DNA from: a virus
IMG/VR virus record: IMGVR_UViG_3300008516_000204
Location: 42,112 to 106,111 of that record
Direction: 5' to 3' (one strand)
DNA length: 64,000 nucleotides
Shown here: in pieces, positions 1 through 7,507 of the stretch
How positions within the stretch are numbered: the stretch's first letter is position 1
How the letters are laid out: every line of letters begins with the position of its first letter
The notes under the pieces: generated by a model
The model's database searches: none
What the model was told of the DNA's origin: nothing
What the model saw: only the letters and a program-made list of their open reading frames with translations
Program-made: the position numbers and the translations under genes

Positions 1-920
1 TGAGGGAAGCAGGTGTAGTATTTTTAGGAAGCCTTCCAACATTAGAAGATGTAATCAGGGAAATTGCAAGTTCGGTAGGAATGTTTTATGTCAATGATTT
101 TCCAGAGACATTTGGGGTATCTCCTTATTTGGCAGAAGTATTAGGTTGCCGAACTCATATTTTATGTGTAAAAGGATTTGGTGCTTTGAGAGAAGTGTTG
201 AATAGCGATTTACTGACAGATGATAGGGATAAGTTTATGGCAGATGTTTTGGAGGCACATCAAAATGGTGGGCATATATTTGAGCCAGATGTACTTACAA
301 AAGAGGAACAATATAGAAAATGGAAGGCAATGATAGATAAAAAGGAAATCACCGAAATCCTACAGGAAAGCGATATTCCAAAAGGGATGTATTTGAGGAA
401 TTTTGAGGGTGGTAAAGAGGGATTACAGGAACTGATTAGCAACTTACCGAAGAATTGTGTTATGGCTGAAATTGGAAGTTATATTGGAGAGTCTACTGAA
501 TTATTTGCTAAAAATTGTTTTAGAGTTTATGCTATCGATGCTTGGGAAAATTATTACGATAAAAATGATAAATCATCTTATCAGTATCCTATGAAGTTAG
601 TAGAGCAGGCTTTTGATGTTAAAACAAAAAAATTCTTTCTTAAGATAGTAAAAATAAAAAAATATAGTAAAGAAGCAAGTGAGACTTTTGGAAACAAGAT
701 TTTTGATTTTGTCTACATAGATAGCAATCATCAGTATGAGAATATCCTTGAGGATATTAAGATTTGGTTGCCGAAGATAAAGCCGAATGGGATGATAGGC
801 GGGCACGATTATGGCTATTTACCCAATGTTACAAAAGCGGTTGATAAAGTATTCGGGGAGCAGAAAGTAGAAACTTTTGAGGACACAAGTTGGTTGGTTA
901 GATTGGAAAATGTAAAATGA
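1..920 (+). CDS. Glycosyltransferase (GT-B C-terminal part) fused to SAM methyltransferase, 5' partial
   Basis: The frame is open from base 3 to the TGA at 918-920, so the gene starts left of the window and the ATG at 81 is internal. The first ~70 codons resemble the C-terminal half of a GT4-type glycosyltransferase: FLGSLPTLEDV is followed by PETFGVSPYLAEVLG, which fits the E-x7-E nucleotide-sugar motif. The C-terminal half is a class I SAM methyltransferase of the Methyltransf_24 kind: motif I is AEIGSYIGEST, the acidic strand is VYAIDAW, and DFVYIDSNHQYE with GGHDY follow. A likely role is building and methylating a glycan on the virion, on DNA or on the cell surface, but the acceptor is unknown. 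The TGA overlaps the next ATG. Confidence 0.75.
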   Translation, partial: REAGVVFLGSLPTLEDVIREIASSVGMFYVNDFPETFGVSPYLAEVLGCRTHILCVKGFGALREVLNSDLLTDDRDKFMADVLEAHQNGGHIFEPDVLTKEEQYRKWKAMIDKKEITEILQESDIPKGMYLRNFEGGKEGLQELISNLPKNCVMAEIGSYIGESTELFAKNCFRVYAIDAWENYYDKNDKSSYQYPMKLVEQAFDVKTKKFFLKIVKIKKYSKEASETFGNKIFDFVYIDSNHQYENILEDIKIWLPKIKPNGMIGGHDYGYLPNVTKAVDKVFGEQKVETFEDTSWLVRLENVK

Positions 921-1159
921 AAACTATAAAAGAAGTTTATTATAGCCCCAAATATAATCGATTTGTTCAAATTAGAGGACTCCGAGATGATGGATATATA
1001 ATTGGAGGTTTTACTATTTTTTATAATGATGCTTTTACCACTACCAGAAATAGCAAGATGAGTAGAAATTTCTGTAAAGATTTTATTGAAATTGATAATA
1101 TAGATGAGCTCAAATTTGCTAAATTGGATGAAAATACTAATACTTGGAGAATAAAATGA
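917..1159 (+). CDS. Hypothetical protein, 80 aa
   Basis: A small soluble protein overlapping the upstream stop by ATGA and running into the start of the dehydrogenase-like gene. It has alternating aromatic and charged residues (VYYSPKYNRFVQIRGL) suggesting a small beta-rich fold, and no cysteines arranged as a zinc site. I do not recognise the family. Translational coupling on both sides supports it as a real gene. Confidence 0.6.
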   Translation: MKTIKEVYYSPKYNRFVQIRGLRDDGYIIGGFTIFYNDAFTTTRNSKMSRNFCKDFIEIDNIDELKFAKLDENTNTWRIK

Positions 1160-1959
1160 ACATAGGTATCTGGGGAACTGGCATAGTAGGCTCGGCAACA
1201 GGCAGGGTGCTTGAGCAGGCACACAAGGTCTATTACTATGATAAGTATAAAAAAGACCCCAAACTTACTACTGATAAAGAGTTGGTGGATAATTGCCAGA
1301 TTATATTCATTACTGTTCCTACACCTATGTTGCGAAGCGGTAGGATTGGTATAAGAGATATAAAAGACTCTCTATTTCAAATACAAAGATTGACGAAATT
1401 GAGGAAGATAATTGTTATCAAAAGCACAGTAGTCCCAGGTACTACCAAGCGATTTGTCTACAAGTTTCCACAGTTTGACTTTGCCCATAATCCAGAATTT
1501 TTGCGGGCTAAATATGCTTATGAAGATATGTTAAACTCCAAAAGAGTAGTGCTTGGTGTGGATAAAGATGAAATTTTCCAGATACTTGAGAAAATGTATC
1601 GTGAGATATTTAAGGAAATTCCTATTATAAAGGCGACATTCACCGAAGCCGAGATAGTAAAATATGCCTCCAATATAATGTTAGCTGGGCAGATAGCACT
1701 GGCTAATGAATTGTATCAGGTTTGTAAGCAGTTAAGAATAGACTATAAAATAATTGAACAAGTTTTAAGTTATGATAAAAGAATAGGAACAAATATTAAA
1801 ATGCCAGGTTTGGATGGTAAATTAGGTTTCGGTGGTGGATGTTTTCCTAAAGACCTCAATGCACTGATTTATAGGTCAAGGGAAGCGGGTTATCGCCCAT
1901 ATTTGTTGGAAGAAATTTGGCGATTAAATGTGAGAGTTAGGAAAGGTGCTAAAAAATGA
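1156..1959 (+). CDS. UDP-glucose/GDP-mannose 6-dehydrogenase-like protein lacking the C-terminal domain
   Basis: The start is taken at ATG 1156, overlapping the previous TGA. The Rossmann motif GIWGTGIVGSATG is at the N-terminus, FITVPTP and IKSTVVPGTT follow, then HNPEFLR, the helix with EIVKYASN and ANELY, and the catalytic cysteine C229 in GFGGGCFPKDL. These are the landmarks of the UDP-glucose/UDP-ManNAc dehydrogenase family, which oxidises the sugar C6 alcohol in two NAD-dependent steps. At 267 aa it ends just after the central domain; the usual UDP-binding C-terminal domain (family length about 400-450 aa) is absent. It may use a different sugar carrier or work with a partner. Neighbouring glycosyltransferase and deoxyribosyltransferase genes suggest sugar-nucleotide metabolism. 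Confidence 0.85.
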   Translation: MNIGIWGTGIVGSATGRVLEQAHKVYYYDKYKKDPKLTTDKELVDNCQIIFITVPTPMLRSGRIGIRDIKDSLFQIQRLTKLRKIIVIKSTVVPGTTKRFVYKFPQFDFAHNPEFLRAKYAYEDMLNSKRVVLGVDKDEIFQILEKMYREIFKEIPIIKATFTEAEIVKYASNIMLAGQIALANELYQVCKQLRIDYKIIEQVLSYDKRIGTNIKMPGLDGKLGFGGGCFPKDLNALIYRSREAGYRPYLLEEIWRLNVRVRKGAKK

Positions 1960-2609
1960 CAAACGAGCATATCCTAAAAGTCTATTTGGCAGGTCCGATG
2001 GAAGACATTCCAGATGGTGGTATTCAGTGGCGAAACAGGATTACACCCAAATTAATTGAATATTTTGGCGATAGAATTGTCATTCAAGACCCTTGCCGAA
2101 TGGAAAACGATAAACTAAAGGGCTTCGTAGACCCAAATACTCCATTGGAAAAAGTCAAAGAGGTATTGCAGGGTTGGAGACAGGGTGGGCATTGGGATAA
2201 GTTTGACCCAGCAATGGAAAAGATAATTGATATGGATTTTGATTGTGTCGAGAAAAGTGATTTTATTATTCTCTTCCTAAAATTTAAAGATAGGGATGGT
2301 AAAAAAGTTCAAATGGGTGGAACTATCAGTGAACTCACTTACGCTTACAGACATCGTATTCCAATTTATGCGGTTACATACAATACTATTTCAGAAGAGA
2401 ATAGTTGGATAGTTCGTATGGCACGGGGAAAAACAAAAGCTATTGGAGATAGAAAGATTTATCCCAATTTTGCCCAAGCATTGGAAGCCATCAAAGAGGA
2501 TTATAGGGAATTTAAGGTACCCAAGAAAGAAGCCGAAAAAGCATTAAAGGAATTCAAATCCGAACAAAAACCTGATGAACCCCTTAAGGAAGCTAAAGGT
2601 GAAAAATGA
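1956..2609 (+). CDS. Nucleoside 2-deoxyribosyltransferase-like protein
   Basis: 217 aa. The N-terminal KVYLAGPMED and the central SDFIILFLK plus GGTISELTYAYR segment match the nucleoside 2-deoxyribosyltransferase/TIR-like Rossmann superfamily, in which the GT-x-SE glutamate is the catalytic nucleophile. Family enzymes exchange bases between deoxynucleosides or hydrolyse (d)NMPs. An insert at residues ~55-80 (CRMENDKLKG...GWRQGGHWDKFD) and a charged Lys/Glu tail are extra. It overlaps both neighbours by 4 bases, placing it in one transcript with the dehydrogenase and MgtC-like genes. Nucleotide salvage or modified-nucleotide supply is plausible; the substrate cannot be told from sequence. Confidence 0.75.
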   Translation: MTNEHILKVYLAGPMEDIPDGGIQWRNRITPKLIEYFGDRIVIQDPCRMENDKLKGFVDPNTPLEKVKEVLQGWRQGGHWDKFDPAMEKIIDMDFDCVEKSDFIILFLKFKDRDGKKVQMGGTISELTYAYRHRIPIYAVTYNTISEENSWIVRMARGKTKAIGDRKIYPNFAQALEAIKEDYREFKVPKKEAEKALKEFKSEQKPDEPLKEAKGEK

Positions 2610-3040
2610 TTAATTACTTAATAGGTATAGGACTAAGTTTGGTTCTTAGTGGTTTGATTGGGTGGGAACGAGAATCCCAAAAGAAACCAGCAGGACTGAG
2701 AGATGCTATGCTAATTTGTCTTGGTGCTACTATGTTTACTATTATCTCGCTTATTTTAAGGGATGTTCCTGCTTCTGAAGGAGTTAAGTATGATTTAGGA
2801 AGAATTATTGCTTACACTGTGGCTGGTGTCGGCTTTCTTGGTGGTGGGGTTATGCTAACCAATAAAAAGAAAATTGAGGGAATTACCACAGCAAGTATGC
2901 TTTGGGCGATTGTAGGTATCGGAATTTTATGTGGGTTAGGGGAATATTTATTGGCTAGCATTTGTACGGGAGCAATTTATTTAACCTTAAAATTAAAATA
3001 TGTTCAAATTAAAATAATTAAACAAAAAAATAAGAAATGA
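2606..3040 (+). CDS. MgtC/SapB-family integral membrane protein
   Basis: 144 aa with about four hydrophobic segments. The features of the MgtC/SapB N-terminal domain are clear: GLIGWERE near the N-terminus, PAGLRDAMLICLGATMFTI, the glycine-rich VAGVGFLGGGV, and IEGITTASMLW. MgtC proteins sit in the inner membrane and in pathogens modulate ATP synthase, Mg2+ homeostasis and survival in macrophages. The C-terminal ACT-like domain of some homologues is missing, which is common in short members. It is coupled by ATGA to both neighbours. In a phage it could tune host membrane energetics or ion balance, but this is inference. Confidence 0.85.
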   Translation: MINYLIGIGLSLVLSGLIGWERESQKKPAGLRDAMLICLGATMFTIISLILRDVPASEGVKYDLGRIIAYTVAGVGFLGGGVMLTNKKKIEGITTASMLWAIVGIGILCGLGEYLLASICTGAIYLTLKLKYVQIKIIKQKNKK

Positions 3041-3627
3041 GAAAATTAATATTATTAGCAATATTCATAAGTTTATCTATATATTTGATTAAGACGAATT
3101 TTGTAGAGCTTAAATATCATTTGCCCCTGCCTATAAAAATAGAAACCAGAGCAAATCTGACAGAGACTAAAAAAATGTTGCAGGGCAATCCGATGAAAAT
3201 AGCAAGATGGTTGGATAACAATATAACTGGAAAGTCAGATGGAAGAATTCAGTATGCCCAAACACCAGAAGAGACATTTGAGAGGCGCACTGGTGATTGC
3301 GAAGATTATAGTATTTTGGCAAAATATTTTTTAGATTCTCGATATGATGAAATTTATTTAATAATCTGGCAAGGAAAGTCTAAGTCCTCATCTGAACATT
3401 ATGCAAAGCGTAAACAACAATCAATATGTCACTGTATTTGTGTATTCAAGATAGGCGAAAAAATGTGGGGTATAATGGATAATAGCAATTTTATAATGGC
3501 TTATGGTTCAATAGAAGATATAGTTAAAGCAGATTGTGAATTTAGAGATACTAGGATTGGGCGTGCCTATATTGTGCGATTTACTCACTATATTTATCGA
3601 AGAATTAAGAAACTGGATATAAAATGA
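3037..3627 (+). CDS. Membrane-anchored transglutaminase-like cysteine protein (paralogue 1)
   Basis: 196 aa. An N-terminal hydrophobic segment (LILLAIFISLSIYLI) suggests export or membrane anchoring. The catalytic triad of the transglutaminase-like fold is visible: C88 in TGDCEDYSILAKYFL, H132 in SICHCICVF and D148 in WGIMDNSN. Bacterial members are mostly cysteine peptidases or amidases rather than cross-linkers. A second copy with the same plan lies at 24155-24724; both contain M-x2-NP/DP-x-KIA-x-W near the start of the domain. It is coupled to the MgtC-like and ClpP-like genes. Possible roles are envelope peptide cleavage, lysis or superinfection exclusion. Confidence 0.8.
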   Translation: MRKLILLAIFISLSIYLIKTNFVELKYHLPLPIKIETRANLTETKKMLQGNPMKIARWLDNNITGKSDGRIQYAQTPEETFERRTGDCEDYSILAKYFLDSRYDEIYLIIWQGKSKSSSEHYAKRKQQSICHCICVFKIGEKMWGIMDNSNFIMAYGSIEDIVKADCEFRDTRIGRAYIVRFTHYIYRRIKKLDIK

Positions 3628-4160
3628 CCAAGAGAAAGAAAAATAAGAAATCACGACGAGACAAATCCCGTGTCCTACATCTATTCAAGGAAATCAATAG
3701 CGATAGTGTTGAAAATATTATCACAAAACTCCTCGAATTAGATAGGGACAGGAAGCGGAGGCTCATTACCATTTATATAAATTCTCCTGGTGGGGATTGT
3801 GGTTCAGGATTTGCTCTCATCGATATTATGGAAAAATGTAAGTGCCCTATTAAAACAATCGCTGTGGGCGAGGTGGCGAGTATGGCTGTTCCAATTTTTT
3901 TGGCTGGAACGCAGGGAAGGCGCTATATCTCCAAGCATACATTTCTTATGATACATCCGCTTCATTTGGGAGCGAGGGATTATTTATCTTTCGCTAAATC
4001 GAGAGTGTTAAATGCCGAAGAACTTGAGAAATTGTATGACAACTATGTTATTGATAGAAGCAATTTACCTAAAAAGATTATAGATAAGGCAAAGACTAAA
4101 GAAGTATGGCTTAATGCTAAAGAGTGTTTAAAATATGGGTTGGCTGACAAGGAACTATAA
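3624..4160 (+). CDS. ClpP-like serine protease
   Basis: 178 aa, close to the usual ClpP length of about 195 aa. The oxyanion loop INSPGG is at 52-57, the catalytic serine is S86 in GEVASMAVPIFLAG, and the histidine is H111 in MIHPL. The third residue, usually Asp in a DRD-x-F/Y-M/L block, appears as TKEVWL, so Asp is probably replaced by Glu or supplied elsewhere. The C-terminal AKECLKYGLAD matches the family end. In phages ClpP folds often serve as prohead proteases, but this copy lies tens of kb from the virion genes, near two aminopeptidase genes. A Lys/Arg-rich 16-residue N-terminal tail replaces the usual axial loops. Confidence 0.85.
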   Translation: MTKRKKNKKSRRDKSRVLHLFKEINSDSVENIITKLLELDRDRKRRLITIYINSPGGDCGSGFALIDIMEKCKCPIKTIAVGEVASMAVPIFLAGTQGRRYISKHTFLMIHPLHLGARDYLSFAKSRVLNAEELEKLYDNYVIDRSNLPKKIIDKAKTKEVWLNAKECLKYGLADKEL

Positions 4161-4412
4161 ATGAAAAGGCTTAAGAAAATCAAGCAGATACAGAAATTTC
4201 AGAGGGCTTATACAGCCCTCACGAGTAAGCTATTCGAGGCTGTAAAAAATGATGAGCCAGACGATTTCAAGAAGCTGGTTATGGGTTATCTGATGGAACA
4301 GCAGAGATTGAATACGGAATTCTCTATGGACTTATTAAGGGCGATTCCAAAGGAAGTTGATAAGGACAGATTTGATAATATTATAAAACCATTAGAAAAG
4401 GAGATTGGATAA
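4161..4412 (+). CDS. Hypothetical protein, 83 aa
   Basis: It starts immediately after the ClpP-like gene's TAA and overlaps the next ATG by one base. Predicted mostly helical and charged (KRLKKIKQIQKFQRAY). No recognised motif. Its position directly downstream of the protease suggests co-expression only. Confidence 0.6.
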   Translation: MKRLKKIKQIQKFQRAYTALTSKLFEAVKNDEPDDFKKLVMGYLMEQQRLNTEFSMDLLRAIPKEVDKDRFDNIIKPLEKEIG

Positions 4413-4744
4413 TGCTAAAAAAAGACAGAGATAAGAGCAGAAAGATTCAAGCCAAAGAGAAGGATATCCCAAGAAAACTATCCTATTTCAATGAGTTTAT
4501 AGGACATATGAAAAGCATTATACTCCAAGGGACAGACAAATATACTGGGGCAGAAAAGGACAAAGCCGAAACTATAGATATTATGCCCCAAGTTGTCGGG
4601 GAAGATGGGTATGTGAGTTTCATTATCTGTGATATATTAAAGAGGTTGATTAGGTTCAAGAATGATAGGAGAGAGAGAGATATAATCAAAATAGCTGTCT
4701 GGTGTTATTTACTGTTAAAATTTTATAAGGATAAACACAAATGA
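4412..4744 (+). CDS. Hypothetical protein, 110 aa
   Basis: The N-terminus is lysine-rich, followed by helical segments. A central VVGEDGYVSFIICDILKRLIRF stretch and the C-terminal CYLLLKFYKDK suggest a compact helical domain. It couples to the methylase by ATGA. The distribution of residues resembles small phage proteins that manage nucleotide-modification clusters, but I do not recognise a family. Confidence 0.55.
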   Translation: MLKKDRDKSRKIQAKEKDIPRKLSYFNEFIGHMKSIILQGTDKYTGAEKDKAETIDIMPQVVGEDGYVSFIICDILKRLIRFKNDRRERDIIKIAVWCYLLLKFYKDKHK

Positions 4745-5295
4745 AAAAATATCAAATTATATATGTAGATCCTCCTTGGTCTTACAACGATCAAGGTTGT
4801 CAAGGAACAATGGCAAATCATTATAAAGGTATGAAACTGGAGGATATTAAGAATCTTCCTGTGAACCAAATAGCCGATAAGAATAGTATATTATTTTTAT
4901 GGACAACTTATCCAATGTTGCAAGAGGCATCGGAAGTGATAAAGGCATGAGGCTTTCAATACAAGAGTATTGCCTTTCAATGGGTCAAACTAAATCCCAA
5001 AGCCCTAACCCCTTTCTATGGATTAGGGAGACGGACACGGGGTAATACAGAACCATGTTTATTGGCAACAAAAGGTAAGCCTAAAAGAGTAAGTGCCTCT
5101 GTTTTTCAACTAATATTTGCTCCTCGCAGAAAGCATAGTCAAAAACCAGATATAGCAAGAGATAAAATCATTCAACTAGTAGGAGATTTACCTCGTATAG
5201 AATTGTTTGCTACAGAGAAAATAAAAGGATGGGATTCAATAGGTTATGAGATCGATGGCAAGGATATACGAGATGTTTTACAGGAGATGATATGA
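4741..5295 (+). CDS. MT-A70-type DNA adenine methyltransferase interrupted by one in-frame TGA
   Basis: The frame continues with full homology across a TGA at 4948-4950 (codon 70 of 184). The N-terminal part holds YVDPPWSYNDQG (DPPW catalytic motif), HYKGMKLEDIKNLPV and ILFLWTTYPML. After the stop come GFQYKSIAFQWVKLNP, GLGRRTRGNTEPCLLATKG and the C-terminal RIELFATEKIKGWDSIGYE. Together these form a complete phage MT-A70 (N6-adenine) methylase. In relatives the stop position is usually tryptophan (W-G-F), so one G-to-A change, or UGA read as Trp, explains it. TGA also ends many normal genes here, so general recoding is unlikely. Without readthrough the product is two inactive pieces. Confidence 0.8.
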
Positions 5296-6206
5296 AAACA
5301 AATAAAAATCTTAATTATTATATCAAGGTCTGTAAGAAATTGATAGATAGGCCATACAATAAATTCAATCTGGGCAACTATCGAGGCATTATGGCATCTG
5401 AATATGATACCCCTGTTTACTCCTACCCAACAAAATCAGATAGCCCGATTAAGTTGATGGCAGGACAGCATAGAGAAGCCCAGATTATTTCCACCGATTA
5501 TCAATTTAAGCATAATAAAAGGCGAATTATCTTGGTGGGAAAAGGGATTTTATTTGATTCAGGTGGATATAATCTAAAGCCCAAAATGGTGAATATGAAA
5601 AGTGATATGGCTGGGATGGCTGTCTCATTTGCTGTAGCTTCTTATTTTAAAAAGCAAAATGATGTAATTGCCTTCTGCCCTGTTGCAACGAATTTTCTTG
5701 ATGGAAATCAGATAATCCCTGGCGATGAAATAAAAATAGGTAATAAAATTGTTAAAATAACCAATACAGATGCGGAGGGAAGATTGATTTTAGCCGAGGC
5801 ACTTTCTGAATTAAAAGTCAAACCCACAGATATAGTAATCACAGTTGCGACTTTAACTGGGGTTGTGGGCTATGCGATAGGTGATAAGGCTACTGGCGTT
5901 TTTAGTCCTAATAAAAGATTGGCAAATAAGTATTTGGAAGCATCTAAAAAGGCAAAAGAACTGGCATGGGAATTGCCCTTATGGGATTATTTGCAGAAGC
6001 ATTTTGATAAGAAGAAAATTAAAAATGTCCAGAAGATAAATCCAGGTGCCTCAATGGGAGCAATGTTTCTCAAGCAATTTGTTAGATATCCCCAAAACTG
6101 GTTACATCTCGATATCGCTTATTCTGCTTGGGATAAGAAAAAGGAAAAGGCAACTGGTGAGCCAATTAAATCGTTAGTTCAATTTATAGAAAGGATAGGG
6201 CAGTAG
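5292..6206 (+). CDS. M17 leucyl-aminopeptidase-like metallopeptidase (catalytic domain only)
   Basis: 304 aa. The M17 signatures are intact: GKGILFDSGGYNLKP (metal-binding K84 and D89), KSDMAG (D105) and NTDAEGRL at 158-165 (D160, E162, R164). The C-terminal PGASMGAMFLKQFV, LDIAYSAWD and ATGEPIKSL also match the family. Cytosolic leucyl aminopeptidases (PepA) are di-zinc enzymes removing N-terminal residues, usually as hexamers of ~500-aa chains; here most of the N-terminal macro-like domain is missing. The spacing between D89 and D105 is two residues shorter than in PepA. A methionine aminopeptidase follows 1.3 kb downstream and a ClpP-like protease lies 1.1 kb upstream. Confidence 0.9.
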   Translation: MKTNKNLNYYIKVCKKLIDRPYNKFNLGNYRGIMASEYDTPVYSYPTKSDSPIKLMAGQHREAQIISTDYQFKHNKRRIILVGKGILFDSGGYNLKPKMVNMKSDMAGMAVSFAVASYFKKQNDVIAFCPVATNFLDGNQIIPGDEIKIGNKIVKITNTDAEGRLILAEALSELKVKPTDIVITVATLTGVVGYAIGDKATGVFSPNKRLANKYLEASKKAKELAWELPLWDYLQKHFDKKKIKNVQKINPGASMGAMFLKQFVRYPQNWLHLDIAYSAWDKKKEKATGEPIKSLVQFIERIGQ

Positions 6207-6208
6207 AT

Positions 6209-6409
6209 ATGTCGCTGAAACGGTCTATTGTTATCGATGATAGGCACTGTATATGCAAAAATTGCAAGCGTAGTAATGTCTGCCCAATCTATACTAAATA
6301 CCAGAAAATGCTTGACTTGATGGAGAATATCGAACCCGATAAATATTTGATTAAGATAACAGCACATATTAGGAAATGCAATAACTTTTTATCAGACGAG
6401 GAGGTGTAA
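6209..6409 (+). CDS. Small cysteine-rich protein, 66 aa
   Basis: Two bases after the peptidase stop. Cysteines arranged as C-x-C-x2-C near residues 14-19 (HCICKNCKRSNVCP) and another near the C-terminus (RKCNNF) could bind zinc or an Fe-S cluster. Function unknown. Confidence 0.6.
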   Translation: MSLKRSIVIDDRHCICKNCKRSNVCPIYTKYQKMLDLMENIEPDKYLIKITAHIRKCNNFLSDEEV

Positions 6410-6410
6410 A

Positions 6411-6758
6411 ATGACGAAGATGATTCCATGTTTTGTGTGTTCCAAATTAGTTGAGGCGATTGAGGACAAGGCGATAGCGAAACTGTGTCCCGAACACGAT
6501 ACAGCCCAGAATCGAGAGGAAATGCGTAACACTCCAGTTCATCAGCTCTTGAGAAGGCTCAATGATTCCATTCAGAAGCAGGTTGACCAAGTTACGAATG
6601 ATGTAGGAACGACCAATGCCAAGTATGAGGAAATCAGGCAGGAACTGGTTATTTTGCAGGGCAAGATAGACAGCTTGGAGACGACCCCAGCATCAGCACC
6701 TGTGGTTGAAGAACCGAAAGATACCACAAAATTAAATGAATATGGTGAGTTGATCTAA
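6411..6758 (+). CDS. Small zinc-binding/coiled-coil protein, 115 aa
   Basis: Preceded by a strong GAGGAGGTG ribosome site. The N-terminus has CFVCSKLVE and CPEHD, a likely CxxC...CxxH zinc knuckle. A helical segment with heptad-like spacing (LLRRLNDSIQKQVDQV through LVILQGKIDSLE) follows, then a proline/acidic tail. This plan suggests a small adaptor or oligomer. No family recognised. Confidence 0.6.
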   Translation: MTKMIPCFVCSKLVEAIEDKAIAKLCPEHDTAQNREEMRNTPVHQLLRRLNDSIQKQVDQVTNDVGTTNAKYEEIRQELVILQGKIDSLETTPASAPVVEEPKDTTKLNEYGELI

Positions 6759-6776
6759 TTTTTGAAAGGGAATAAA

Positions 6777-6941
6777 ATGACAGATGTTCAATTTCGAATA
6801 ATGCAAGAAGCTGTAGCTAATCTGCTTAAAGTAAAAGACGAGATGGCTAAAGGTCTATTTGAAATGTATAAGGCATATCAGAAAGCAGGCTTTAAGAAGA
6901 AAGAGGCTATGGAGTTGTTGAAAACTATTCTGAAACCATAG
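6777..6941 (+). CDS. Hypothetical helical protein, 54 aa
   Basis: Reads MTDVQFRIMQEAV to TILKP, with a GAAAGGG ribosome site 7-8 bases upstream of the ATG. Predicted as two amphipathic helices (FEMYKAYQKAGFKKKEAMELL) resembling a small helix-turn-helix. Function unknown. Confidence 0.6.
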   Translation: MTDVQFRIMQEAVANLLKVKDEMAKGLFEMYKAYQKAGFKKKEAMELLKTILKP

Positions 6942-6949
6942 GGGATAGA

Positions 6950-7282
6950 ATGAAGAAAAGTTTGGTAGGGTGGGCTAAAAGTGAACAATGGTTTTTAGGT
7001 CTTATTAAAACAGTAATGGAAGTTAAAAAAGTTCCTTTCTGGTTATTTGAAGATAAAGATTTTATGGCATCTATTACTTTTGGGGCTTCTTGTTTTTATT
7101 GTGAAGAAGATTTTTTATATTGGTTGGATAAATTCTTAAATGGGCTTTCAAGACATTCTCAAGAATTAGTTAATAGAGTATCTTGTATAAGAATAGTAGA
7201 AGAACTAAAAAGAAGATATGATTTGACAGATGAAAAAGGCAAGAAAGAAATTAGAGAGGAATTGTCAAAGATCACATATTAA
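6950..7282 (+). CDS. Hypothetical protein, 110 aa
   Basis: Begins 8 bases after the previous stop behind a GGGGAT site. Rich in aromatics (EQWFLGLIKTVMEVKKVPFWLF, FYCEEDFLYWLDKFL), with a charged helical C-terminus (YDLTDEKGKKEIREELSKI). No recognised motif. Confidence 0.55.
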   Translation: MKKSLVGWAKSEQWFLGLIKTVMEVKKVPFWLFEDKDFMASITFGASCFYCEEDFLYWLDKFLNGLSRHSQELVNRVSCIRIVEELKRRYDLTDEKGKKEIREELSKITY

Positions 7283-7291
7283 GGAGAATAA

Positions 7292-7507
7292 ATGGAGAAA
7301 AATACCATCACAATAGGCAATGTCATCAGGCTTACGCAGGAGAATGGGCGATATACTGTTGAAGAAAAAACCGATGGCAAATGGATAGAGATAGCGAGAT
7401 TTGCTCTGGGAATTGATATGATTACCTATGTCAAGGGCTATCTGGATGAGTATGTTGAGCAGATGAAACGATATGGCAACAATATAGAAGAACAGAAGGA
7501 AAAATGA
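7292..7507 (+). CDS. Hypothetical protein, 71 aa
   Basis: An AAGGAG site precedes the ATG by 6-7 bases. The N-terminal half is beta-like (ITIGNVIRLTQENGRYTVEEK), the C-terminal half helical and acidic. It overlaps the methionine aminopeptidase start by ATGA, so the two are probably co-translated. Confidence 0.6.
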   Translation: MEKNTITIGNVIRLTQENGRYTVEEKTDGKWIEIARFALGIDMITYVKGYLDEYVEQMKRYGNNIEEQKEK

